Of a stretch of DNA of 58,998 bases, positions 50,219-57,430 are shown piece by piece. Origin of the DNA: a virus. The DNA lies in the IMG/VR virus record IMGVR_UViG_3300025009_000015, positions 1-58,998 of that record; one strand, 5' to 3'. The position numbers were made by a program, and so were the translations under genes. Under the pieces are notes generated by a model. The model did not search any database and had not been told where the DNA came from. It worked only from the letters and a program-made list of their open reading frames with translations. Within the stretch, counting starts at the first letter, position 1; the number at the start of each line of letters is the position of its first letter.

Positions 50219-50695
50219 ATGTCAGTGCTCCGTATCGTCGGTATCGGCCAATTAGGACACCTAATCCCGGGTACGATCGCGAATACATCCGAGGGGGGTC
50301 TCGTGATCCTGGTCCACAAACTACCAGGCAGCATCACACGACGGGGGCTGGTCTGCCGGGCGTCCACCAACATACCTCTGTCGTGGGAGATATCTCAGGC
50401 CTCAGAGAGATCGATGCTTGGTGTGATTTATGAGGACGACGAGAATCCAGACCTGACGTGGATAGTGATTTCCGGTATCGCTCAGGTACTCCTGCAGGAT
50501 GGGACGGCTGCAGCGCCAGGAAATTGGGTGAAAACATCCGACTCACAGCCTGGTCACGCAAACGCTACGACAGTCACCCCTCCAGACGGGACGATGCCAA
50601 AAATCTCTGAGCGTTTGCGGGAGCTCGGGTACTGCCTCGAGAGTAAAACCGCAGGGATAGATGTGTTGTGCTCCTGTCTCGTGAGCGCACATTAG
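50219..50695 (+). CDS. Hypothetical virion-region protein, 158 residues
   Basis: The chain starts MSVLRIVGIGQLGHLIPGTI and is beta-rich, with GVIYEDDENPDLTWIVISGI and WVKTSDSQPGHANATTV, like small surface domains that carry a G-A-x-V pattern. AGGGGG precedes the ATG. It lies ahead of baseplate J. It may decorate the baseplate. Confidence 0.55.
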   Translation: MSVLRIVGIGQLGHLIPGTIANTSEGGLVILVHKLPGSITRRGLVCRASTNIPLSWEISQASERSMLGVIYEDDENPDLTWIVISGIAQVLLQDGTAAAPGNWVKTSDSQPGHANATTVTPPDGTMPKISERLRELGYCLESKTAGIDVLCSCLVSAH

Positions 50696-50707
50696 AGAGG
50701 ATTTTCT

Positions 50708-51910
50708 GTGGGTACACTGACGACGACAGGGTATGCGAAAGCGTCCGCAGCGGACTGGTTGACGGCGCTCCGGGCAGACTGGATCTCCGAGTTCGGGGTG
50801 GGGACGGATGTCTCAGACGACTCCCCGGACGGGGTGCTCCTCCGGATTTTCGCTCAGTACCTGGCCGAGCAGGACGAGGCGATCGAGGCCGTCTACCAAG
50901 CCATCGACCCCGACTCCGCCGCGGGGGTCGCGCTCGAGAATGTCTGCTCGCTACTAGGGCTCTCCCGGAACGCGGCGACGTATTCCACTATCTCCTCCCC
51001 GGGCGTCACGCTCTCAGGCGTCGCCGGGACGAACGTCGCAGGGGGGACGCGGTTCTCGGTCAGCGCGACAGGGGTCCAGTTCAGCCTCGACGCCCTAGCA
51101 GTCATCGGTGGAGGCGGGACCGTGACCTGCGGGGTTACTGCTGTCTTGACCGGCCCAGGCGCCGCGGGGGTCGGAGCGCTCGACACGATCGACACTCCTG
51201 TCGCCGGCCTGACCGGGGTGACGAACACGGTCGCCGCGGTGCTCGGGACGGACCAGGAGTCTGACGAGGGGTTCCGCTCGAGGCGGGAGGCCTCCCTGTC
51301 CGCGACGGGGCGCGGGACGGTCGATTCCCTCTACGCTCGCCTGGCGGACCTTGACGGGGTGACGTCGGTAAAAGTGATCGAGAACTCGACAGACGGGGTG
51401 GTCGCGGGGCAGGACGCCCACTCCGTCCAATGCGTCGTCTACGGCGGGACGGCTCAAGATATCGTGGACGAGATCTGGTTGTCAAAGCCCGCGGGGATCG
51501 CGACGTACGGGACCAGCTCGGGCACAGCGGTCGACGCGGCGGGGGACAACCACACGGTTGAGTACACCGTCCCCGCGCTCGTCACCGTCCACATCCGGAC
51601 CACCATCACGACCGACTCGACGTACCCGATCGACGGAGACGCCCAGGTGAAGCAGCAGATCCTGCTGGCTCTGGCCCAAGGGCTGACCGAGCTCGAGGTG
51701 CTTCAGGGGACTGTGACGACGGGGCAGGGGTTGGTCGGGGAGGATGTGATCAGCGGGAAGATCGTCAAGGCGATCTACACTGTGCAGGGGGTCCTGACGC
51801 ACACCGGGCCGCTCGTCGACACGGTAGACCCCCCGGTCGCGACCGGGAACCTCTCGATGAGTGACGCCCAAGTCGCGAGTTACGCGATCGCGAACATGGA
51901 CGTACTCTAA
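50708..51910 (+). CDS. Baseplate J / gp47-like protein
   Basis: The protein has 400 residues. DDSPDGVLLRIFAQYLAEQDE, ALENVCSLLGLSRNAATYS, then GTDQESDEGFRSRREASLSA and GTVDSLYARLADLDGVTSV mark the J family. It ends MSDAQVASYAIANMDVL. It is a major wedge component. Confidence 0.88.
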   Translation: MGTLTTTGYAKASAADWLTALRADWISEFGVGTDVSDDSPDGVLLRIFAQYLAEQDEAIEAVYQAIDPDSAAGVALENVCSLLGLSRNAATYSTISSPGVTLSGVAGTNVAGGTRFSVSATGVQFSLDALAVIGGGGTVTCGVTAVLTGPGAAGVGALDTIDTPVAGLTGVTNTVAAVLGTDQESDEGFRSRREASLSATGRGTVDSLYARLADLDGVTSVKVIENSTDGVVAGQDAHSVQCVVYGGTAQDIVDEIWLSKPAGIATYGTSSGTAVDAAGDNHTVEYTVPALVTVHIRTTITTDSTYPIDGDAQVKQQILLALAQGLTELEVLQGTVTTGQGLVGEDVISGKIVKAIYTVQGVLTHTGPLVDTVDPPVATGNLSMSDAQVASYAIANMDVL

Positions 51911-52110
51911 ATCCATTCGACCCTGAAGCCGCCAGTGGCCAAAGGAAATGCGTACCCGAGCACCTGAGCGCCAACAGGCAGCTCCGACTCGTGCTCGACG
52001 CTACCACTACCTGGTCGAGAAAAGTCCACATGCTGCGACCAGAGAATCGAACGACGAGTCGTGAAAGGTTCGTAACGCTCTTCGTCTTTAAGGTTCATTT
52101 TTTCAATCAT
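51907..52110 (-). CDS. Hypothetical protein, 67 residues
   Basis: I start at ATG 52108-52110 because GGAG lies 10 nt upstream in TTGGAGAGAACGACC. The chain is MIEKMNLKDEERYEPFTTRR then strands SILWSQHVDFSRPG and ends GFRVEWI. It is a one-gene minus-strand island whose end overlaps baseplate J by 4 bases. Function unknown. Confidence 0.55.
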   Translation of the reverse strand: MIEKMNLKDEERYEPFTTRRSILWSQHVDFSRPGSGSVEHESELPVGAQVLGYAFPLATGGFRVEWI

Positions 52111-52161
52111 GGTCGTTCTCTCCAAGTTCGTGTTTCTCAATCTCAATCTCAATCTGTATCT

Positions 52162-52255
52162 ACTATAAGCTATCCACGATTCAGAGTCAAGAAAATAATT
52201 CACAAAACCTAAAAATAATTCACAGCTCGAAAAAATCTCCCGGGTAGTCTACAGT
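52162..52255. promoter_or_regulatory. Bidirectional promoter cassette with two boxes, 52110 island / gpI-like gene
   Basis: Minus side: -10 TATAGT (52162-52167), 17 bp, -35 TTGACT (52185-52190), box 1 (52194-52203). Plus side: box 2 (52214-52223), -35 TCGAAA (52227-52232), 17 bp, -10 TACAGT (52250-52255). The ATG at 52262 is 6 nt after the -10. Confidence 0.9.
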
Positions 52256-52261
52256 ACAGCC

Positions 52262-52885
52262 ATGAGCGAAATATCCCAAATCACGGACTACGAGTCCAGG
52301 TTAGTCGCGCTCCTGCTCGGGCAGTTCCGGGACGGGGCTAACTGGCTGAAGATGTTCAACGCCCTGGCGGAGAGTGGCCGCGCGCTCCAGGACCAGGAAG
52401 ACGTCCTGTACCTCCTCTGGCAGCAGCGGTCCCAGCTCGCGCTCGCGGTCGGCTGGCAGCTCGACCAGTGGGGCGCGGTCGTCGGCCTCCCCCGGAACGG
52501 TCTCGGGGACAACGACTACCGGACCAGGATCGGCGTATGGCTCCAGGTACTCAGGAGCAAAGGCACTCCGGACGAGCTCCTAAGCATCGTGAACGGTCTG
52601 GTGAACGGAGTTATCGGGAACCAGTCGCTCTGGGAGTCCCCCCCGGCGTGCTTCTCGATCCAGGTCGTCTCGAACGTCCACTGGCTCGCGAGTCCGGAGG
52701 CCGCGCTAAACGTCGCGACGTGCGTCGCACGCGCGAAGCCTGCCGGGGTCCAGATCGGGCAGATCATCGACCTGGTGTTGACCGCGTTCACGTTCGGGGC
52801 CGGGGGGGCGAACGGGTTTTCTGAGGAGGGCGGCGCGACGCGGGGGCTCCTCTGCGTCGACCTCGCGGCTGAGATCGGAGAATAA
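52262..52885 (+). CDS. Baseplate protein, gpI / DUF2612-like
   Basis: The protein has 207 residues. ALQDQEDVLYLLWQQRSQLALA, GWQLDQWGAVVGLPRNGLGD, YRTRIGVWLQVLRSKGTPDE, then the ELLSIVNGL segment match DUF2612 baseplate proteins. It follows J, as usual. It ends with a Gly-rich tail (FGAGGANGFSEEGGATRG) typical of proteins that anchor fibres. Confidence 0.8.
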   Translation: MSEISQITDYESRLVALLLGQFRDGANWLKMFNALAESGRALQDQEDVLYLLWQQRSQLALAVGWQLDQWGAVVGLPRNGLGDNDYRTRIGVWLQVLRSKGTPDELLSIVNGLVNGVIGNQSLWESPPACFSIQVVSNVHWLASPEAALNVATCVARAKPAGVQIGQIIDLVLTAFTFGAGGANGFSEEGGATRGLLCVDLAAEIGE

Positions 52886-52920
52886 TTCATTGCTCGCACT
52901 GTAAGCAATTAATTCACTTG

Positions 52921-53106
52921 AATAATTCACTTGAAAAGATCGACAAACTTCCTGAATGAGTTAAGTCGATCAAGAATCGGGACCCCCGAAAACGCGCCAC
53001 AGCTCGCCGGTGACACGATCGACGGGTGGTCAATAGCAAAGCTCATCTTTTCAGAAAATCGATTCTAAGGGCTCTAATAGCTCGCAGGCGACGTCGAATT
53101 TTGAGG
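52921..53106 (+). repeat. Three-copy intergenic element, copy C
   Basis: It starts with AATAATTCAC (52921-52930). Relative to copy B the middle 45 bases differ most, yet GACC/GGTC and CCCG/CGGG still form the central helix. The last 70 bases, from GGTCAATAGCAAAGCTCATC, are nearly the same as in B. An ATTGCT/AGCAAT inverted repeat precedes it (52889-52910). It fills the gap before the fibre gene. Confidence 0.85.
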
Positions 53107-53112
53107 TAAAAC

Positions 53113-53973
53113 GTGAGCGTAACAGCACTGACAAGAGCACTCTGGCACAGCGTCACGGACGCGATTTGGGCGGACTCCGCCGCGGCGGGGGACGTCGAGT
53201 CCGTCCCCGCGGACGGTGAGATCATCGCCGGTCACCTGAACAACACCGGGCTGACCAGCGGGAGGGCGAACTACCTCCACGCGTTCCTGGCTGAGCTGGG
53301 CCAGAAGTTTCGGGACGTCGTCTACCCGCAGCACACGGACGCGGGAGCTCATTTCGAGGTCCAGTGCACGGGGGACCAGAACGACGTCAAGCTGGACGTC
53401 CAGTACCACAACCTCGACACCGACCCCGTGGTTGGTTTCCAGATCACCCACAATCTGAGCCTGTGGCTGACGCATCAGTTCGACGGTCACCTCCGCAACT
53501 ACGAGGGGTGCTACCTCCGGGAGGGGACAATCCATCTCGGTGCGAACGACTTCCGGCCGGTTCGAGAGTCTACCGACTATCCGAACCTCACGAGCGACGC
53601 CCTGGGTTCGTACATCATCGACTCCCCGAACGACTCGGTGGACTACTACGCGATTAGTCGGAGCCTGAACGAGCTACAGTACGGGACCAGGATCACCCTC
53701 CTGACGATGACAGGAAACCGCCCGACCGCAGGGGGGCAGGTGATGACGCTCGAGCTCCTCAGTCGAACGCCAGACCAGGTCGGAGCGACGACCGAAGCGT
53801 CATTTGTACTCGGGGCAGGCACGGGGGAGATCAGCACCGGGAGTGGCGCCTTGACGGAAACACTCGTTTCCTCGAGGCTTTACTATCTCCGCGTAACGAT
53901 GAATAACAATACCCCAGGTGGAGGGAACACACTGCAATTCCGAGGAGTCATGGTCACGTTCGATTGCCCGTAG
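53113..53973 (+). CDS. Putative tail fibre protein
   Basis: The protein has 286 residues with a GTG start. It begins MSVTALTRALWHSVTDAIW with a helical segment that could dock to the baseplate, followed by strand-rich regions (HFEVQCTGDQNDVKLDVQY, YYLRVTMNNNTPGGGNTLQ). The position after the gpI-like gene fits a fibre or adhesin. No catalytic motif is visible. Confidence 0.55.
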   Translation: MSVTALTRALWHSVTDAIWADSAAAGDVESVPADGEIIAGHLNNTGLTSGRANYLHAFLAELGQKFRDVVYPQHTDAGAHFEVQCTGDQNDVKLDVQYHNLDTDPVVGFQITHNLSLWLTHQFDGHLRNYEGCYLREGTIHLGANDFRPVRESTDYPNLTSDALGSYIIDSPNDSVDYYAISRSLNELQYGTRITLLTMTGNRPTAGGQVMTLELLSRTPDQVGATTEASFVLGAGTGEISTGSGALTETLVSSRLYYLRVTMNNNTPGGGNTLQFRGVMVTFDCP

Positions 53974-53985
53974 GAGATTTTATCG

Positions 53986-54393
53986 ATGAGGTACATCTAC
54001 CTGTTGTGTCTGGTGTTGCTTTCGTGTGGTCCCGTTCTCCCTGAATGTCCAGAGGATACACCAGAGGCCACTCCTGATGTCACCCCGACACCTACACCAG
54101 AGCCTTACATTCAGCGCTCTGTGTCCGTGTCCGTGTCCCCCTCCGGAAACTTGACCGTCGAAGGGGATGCCTCCCTGGTCCGAGACGTAGACGCGGATCT
54201 GTGCCTCTGGGTCGGTGACTTTGAGATCCTGTACTGTGGGTACTCCTGCGACCTGGGGATGCCTGCCGATCCTGTCGTCGGGGAGTGGTATTCGTTTTCG
54301 GTGATGTACGGATGGGCGACACTGTGCGACTGGTCCAGCGTCGTCCTGACTTTTTGCGCAATCGGTCCGGAGTGGGACACCTGCACACTATAG
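53986..54393 (+). CDS. Small lipoprotein (candidate outer spanin)
   Basis: The protein has 135 residues. The N-terminus MRYIYLLCLVLLSCGPV is a lipoprotein signal with lipobox L-L-S-C. A Pro/Thr linker follows (TPEATPDVTPTPTPEP) and then a beta-rich domain. A secreted lipoprotein directly before membrane proteins suggests the lysis cassette and an outer spanin role, but it has a larger folded domain than usual outer spanins. Confidence 0.6.
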   Translation: MRYIYLLCLVLLSCGPVLPECPEDTPEATPDVTPTPTPEPYIQRSVSVSVSPSGNLTVEGDASLVRDVDADLCLWVGDFEILYCGYSCDLGMPADPVVGEWYSFSVMYGWATLCDWSSVVLTFCAIGPEWDTCTL

Positions 54394-54401
54394 GAGAGGT
54401 C

Positions 54402-54860
54402 GTGGATGAACTGGAAAAAATCGCTGCAATCGTCGGGAAGTACGGATTCGCTCCCCTGCTCGGGTGCGCCCTGCTCGTGCTCGTGGTCAGAATCACGAAA
54501 CCCGAGATATTTTGCCCCGCCGTTGCACGCGTGTACGCAGACCTCTGCCGAGCGGTCGGGGTCTGGTGGGAGTCCCACCGTGAGTACGTCGCAGCGAAAA
54601 GGGACCGGGACAGGGCGCTCGAGGCTTCAGCTCGTTCGCTCGAGGTTGCCTGGTCGATTGCCGACCCACGGGGCTCTCGGTCGATCGATCGTCTCGTCTA
54701 TGGGGCTCCCCCCGACGGAGGCGATCCTCGCACTACGGGCCAGCGTCAAGCTCTGGAGGCGTCGCCGGGAATCGTGGGGCAGGGCGGGGGCGGTGTTCCT
54801 GGCGCTCCTCCTGGCGGCGACCCTGGTGCTGGTAGTCACACTGAGACCACAACAAAATAG
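54402..54860 (+). CDS. Single-span membrane protein (holin or inner spanin candidate)
   Basis: The protein has 152 residues, starting at GTG 54402 with GGAGAGG just upstream. A short N-terminal part (VDELEKIAAIVGKYG) is followed by one hydrophobic segment (FAPLLGCALLVLVVRIT), then a charged helix (SHREYVAAKRDRDRALEAS) and a Gly/Pro-rich tail. One N-terminal span plus a helical outer part fits an inner spanin, or a class III-like holin. The low-complexity tail overlaps the next frame. Confidence 0.6.
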   Translation: MDELEKIAAIVGKYGFAPLLGCALLVLVVRITKPEIFCPAVARVYADLCRAVGVWWESHREYVAAKRDRDRALEASARSLEVAWSIADPRGSRSIDRLVYGAPPDGGDPRTTGQRQALEASPGIVGQGGGGVPGAPPGGDPGAGSHTETTTK

Positions 54861-54915
54861 AGTCGGAGAGAACACCACAATAGCTCGAACGGAGATGCAA
54901 TGCGGAAGCAGGTGA
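54700..54915 (+). CDS. Nested small membrane protein in the +1 frame
   Basis: The protein has 71 residues. ATG 54700 opens a frame inside the end of the 54402 gene. It has a basic helix (SVKLWRRRRESWGRAG) followed by a clear membrane span (AVFLALLLAATLVLVVTL). There is no ribosome site, so translation might depend on the upstream gene or a frameshift. The span and basic flank argue against a chance frame. Nested lysis genes are known, for example Rz/Rz1. Confidence 0.5.
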   Translation: MGLPPTEAILALRASVKLWRRRRESWGRAGAVFLALLLAATLVLVVTLRPQQNRVGENTTIARTEMQCGSR

Positions 54916-55091
54916 TTTCGTGGATTTTGCTGGTTATTCTGGGAGTGTCGATCGGTTGGGGGGCTGCTCGCTGGACATCCTGGCCGAACTGCCCCCCGAA
55001 TTGTCCCGGCATGTGGCCATGGTGCTGCCAGTTCCCGGGGGAGGGCGTCCCCGTCCGTGAGATCCCTACCCCGACGCCGGGGCTGATATAG
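54900..55091 (+). CDS. Small membrane protein with Cys/Pro-rich outer part
   Basis: The protein has 63 residues. ATG 54900 has GGAG 7 nt upstream. The N-terminus MRKQVISWILLVILGVSIGWG is a span or signal anchor, followed by a WPNCPPNCPGMWPWCCQ stretch with four cysteines, then a Pro/Thr-rich end. It is the last gene of the late plus-strand block. Lysis or envelope targeting is possible. Confidence 0.6.
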   Translation: MRKQVISWILLVILGVSIGWGAARWTSWPNCPPNCPGMWPWCCQFPGEGVPVREIPTPTPGLI

Positions 55092-55094
55092 CGT

Positions 55095-55673
55095 TTATTT
55101 CGGGACCGTGTCGAGCCCCAGCCCCTTGATCGCGGCCTCCCTGCGTGCCGCGTGCTCTTCTCTCCACCCGTCCGCCACCTGCGCTTCCCACGGCTCGAGC
55201 ATGCCCTTCCCCAGGTCCCGGACCAGCTCTTGCGACCGCTCGATCGACGCTCGGATCTCACCCACCATCGACTCCAGGCCACTGCACGCTGCGTCAAGGT
55301 CCGCGATCGCGGACGCGTTCCTCTCACGTATAGTCTCCGCCGGGACGTTCCCAGCCAACTCTCGGAGTGTCTCCATCGCGTCGATCAAATCACGCGCTTC
55401 GGAGATCTCAACCCCCCACCGCTCAGCAAACGAGTAGTCGTTCTCTCCGATAGACACGATCTTCTCGACGACCCTGAGCACGGTCGCGATCGACTCGTCC
55501 CGCTGACGAATCCGCTGGTCGAACACTGCGAACGTTGGATTTTTCGCGCCACAGATCGCGGTCTCGAAGTCCACACGAGGATACTCCTGACTCGCCTGAG
55601 GGTACTCCGAATCGACATCCAGCTGCTCGTTCACACGGATCCCACTGCCTACCTGTTCCAGTTTTTCAGTCAT
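55095..55673 (-). CDS. Hypothetical helical protein, 192 residues
   Basis: The chain starts MTEKLEQVGSGIRVNEQLDV and is strongly helical after residue 50 (RIRQRDESIATVLRVVEKI). It is the last gene of the leftward block from 58791 and abuts the late block tail to tail with only 3 bases between. No family is recognised. Confidence 0.6.
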   Translation of the reverse strand: MTEKLEQVGSGIRVNEQLDVDSEYPQASQEYPRVDFETAICGAKNPTFAVFDQRIRQRDESIATVLRVVEKIVSIGENDYSFAERWGVEISEARDLIDAMETLRELAGNVPAETIRERNASAIADLDAACSGLESMVGEIRASIERSQELVRDLGKGMLEPWEAQVADGWREEHAARREAAIKGLGLDTVPK

Positions 55674-55711
55674 GATCTCAACCCTCCCCTCCCCCTAGGT
55701 TTTACCAACTG

Positions 55712-55945
55712 CTACCTGCTCCCCGCGACCATCGCCATGCCTCCGAGCAGGGACAGCACCAGGAACCCCCCGGCGACTACGAGCACGCAGGACAGGGCAC
55801 ACAGGAGCCACTGCGACCACCCCCACGGCGGGAGGCTGCGCTCGAGCACGTGGTCAGGGACATCCTCCATCCTGCTGGTCAGATCGATTAACTCCCCTGC
55901 AACTTCGTACCCACCCTCTCCAGTCTCGTCTCTCAGGTTCTGCAC
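55712..55945 (-). CDS. Membrane protein, 77 residues
   Basis: I start at GTG 55945, behind GGAGGTGTGTC. The chain has an acidic N-terminal half (VQNLRDETGEGGYEVAGELI) and one or two spans near the end (WLLCALSCVLVVAGGFLVLS, then LLGGMAMVAG). Holin or anti-holin is possible but nothing proves it. Its first 90 bases overlap the zinc-ribbon gene upstream, in another frame. Confidence 0.55.
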   Translation of the reverse strand: MQNLRDETGEGGYEVAGELIDLTSRMEDVPDHVLERSLPPWGWSQWLLCALSCVLVVAGGFLVLSLLGGMAMVAGSR

Positions 55946-56075
55946 GACACACCTCCGTTTCGGTTTTCTGATCTGTGGGGATACTCTCCCCGCAGGACTC
56001 ACACGTCAGGTACACCTCCCCCTCGATCACCTCTCGGACCATGTCGTCGTCGCCACATTTCTGGCATTCGATCAT
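55854..56075 (-). CDS. Small zinc-ribbon protein
   Basis: The protein has 73 residues. It begins MIECQKCGDDDMVREVIEG and has a second pair CESCGES near residue 25, a complete CxxC-x(n)-CxxC zinc ribbon. The start overlaps the upstream stop. The last 30 residues overlap the next gene and may not matter. It resembles many phage zinc-ribbon proteins without known function. Confidence 0.6.
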   Translation of the reverse strand: MIECQKCGDDDMVREVIEGEVYLTCESCGESIPTDQKTETEVCRAEPERRDWRGWVRSCRGVNRSDQQDGGCP

Positions 56076-56407
56076 AGTCTCAACCCTTCGCGGACGACTG
56101 TCACCCCGTCCGAGTCCATCGCGTCGTACGTCCCATCAACACCTGGCCGGAAGATCGCTTTCTTCGGTTCGATCGCCAGCCCGGTCTTCTTACTCACCCT
56201 CAGACTCGAGCACGTCCCGTACGCGTACCAGCACGCTCGTGGGTCGACTATCTCCGCCAGCCTCCGAGCTGTCGCGACAAGATCCAAAGCCTCCTGGTGC
56301 GTCTCGAACGGCCCGAGCAGGACGACGAACTCCCGTTGTGTTTCATCGTACGTCGCGGAAACGTAAAATTGCCTGGATGGATCGACGATCGGGATCTGGT
56401 CTGTCAT
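56072..56407 (-). CDS. Hypothetical protein, 111 residues
   Basis: The chain starts MTDQIPIVDPSRQFYVSATYD and has VVLLGPFETHQEALDLVATA, a small alpha/beta domain. It belongs to the leftward block. No known motif is seen. Confidence 0.6.
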   Translation of the reverse strand: MTDQIPIVDPSRQFYVSATYDETQREFVVLLGPFETHQEALDLVATARRLAEIVDPRACWYAYGTCSSLRVSKKTGLAIEPKKAIFRPGVDGTYDAMDSDGVTVVREGLRL

Positions 56408-56411
56408 GGTT

Positions 56412-57071
56412 TCAACCCTCCGGCCTCATGTATTTTTCGCAGTCCACGTATATGGTATCACAAGAGCCGGACCACTCCGGCTCGAAGGTAAAGATCCCGT
56501 GGTCGTCTCCGGGGCTCCCTAGATGCCACCCGGTCGGGACGGATGCGTCCCGGAACGCTGACGGGGACTTCCCCTGCCGAGCCCTCCGCGCGTTCACCTC
56601 GAGCGCGTAGGCCTCCTCAACCTCGAACGCCACCCGATGCTTCGGCAAAACCGCGCGCTTCGGGGAGACTGGCCAGCTCACCTGTTGCATCACTCCACAC
56701 CTGAGCAGGAGTGAGACGTCTCCCCCCGGGCCGCACAGCTCGAGGCACCGCAGGAGCCACCGCTGGACGTCGCCGAACGGGGGGTTCGAGACGATGGAGA
56801 GGGGGTCGCCGATAGGGGAGGGGACTATCAGCGGTCGGAACAGGTCCTCCCTGGCTACACTCTGAGATTTCGGATCGACGTCGAACATCCAGATCGCGCC
56901 GAACTCTTCTCCGAGTCGACCGTCCCCGGCCCCCACGTCGACTATCCTGCTCGGACACCGGGGGGTATGGTATTCCACCCAGAGGCGGACCAGCCAGCCT
57001 GGTGTGTAGTAGACGCCATTCGGCGACTGTTCCGCTTTTGGGAGGGGGTTTTTTCTGCTGGGTCCTACCAC
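56412..57071 (-). CDS. Putative adenine-specific DNA methyltransferase
   Basis: The protein has 219 residues. It has YYTPGWLVRLWVEY, motif I RIVDVGAGDGRLGE, a D-x-D acidic strand (WMFDVDPKS) and motif IV IVSNPPFGDV. The NPPF marks adenine methylation. It is shorter than the DUF4942 enzyme and has no N-terminal domain. The GTG start overlaps the upstream stop. It is the third methyltransferase of this phage. Confidence 0.8.
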   Translation of the reverse strand: MVGPSRKNPLPKAEQSPNGVYYTPGWLVRLWVEYHTPRCPSRIVDVGAGDGRLGEEFGAIWMFDVDPKSQSVAREDLFRPLIVPSPIGDPLSIVSNPPFGDVQRWLLRCLELCGPGGDVSLLLRCGVMQQVSWPVSPKRAVLPKHRVAFEVEEAYALEVNARRARQGKSPSAFRDASVPTGWHLGSPGDDHGIFTFEPEWSGSCDTIYVDCEKYMRPEG

Positions 57072-57430
57072 GCCATCTCCTTTTTTCGCGCGTTCACAGT
57101 GCGCATTCGTTCGACCTTCCGGGGGTCCTTCCCCATCGTCTCCCGGAGCTGCCGACGCTCACGGTAGCTCCACTCGTCCGACGCGTCGGCGTGGACGGGG
57201 CCTGAACCATCGCGCGACCCCTCCGGATGCCTGACGGTCTCGTATCGTGGGTCCACCTGGAACTCGAGCCAGAGCTCGATCAGGGCGTCGAGAGACACAA
57301 CCTTGCCGTACGCCCCGGGGACCCAGCTCACGACCTGACGACCGCGGGGGCCTGTAGCCTCCCCCGCGAGGTAGCGCTCCTCTCCCAGGTAGATTGCCTC
57401 CCGGTCGTCTATCTCGATGGTGACGTGCAC
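57065..57430 (-). CDS. Hypothetical protein, 121 residues
   Basis: The chain starts at GTG 57430 with VHVTIEIDDREAIYLGEERY and ends with a basic helix (KDPRKVERMRTVNARKKEMA). It overlaps both neighbours. A basic C-terminal helix could bind nucleic acid. No family is recognised. Confidence 0.55.
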   Translation of the reverse strand: MHVTIEIDDREAIYLGEERYLAGEATGPRGRQVVSWVPGAYGKVVSLDALIELWLEFQVDPRYETVRHPEGSRDGSGPVHADASDEWSYRERRQLRETMGKDPRKVERMRTVNARKKEMAW

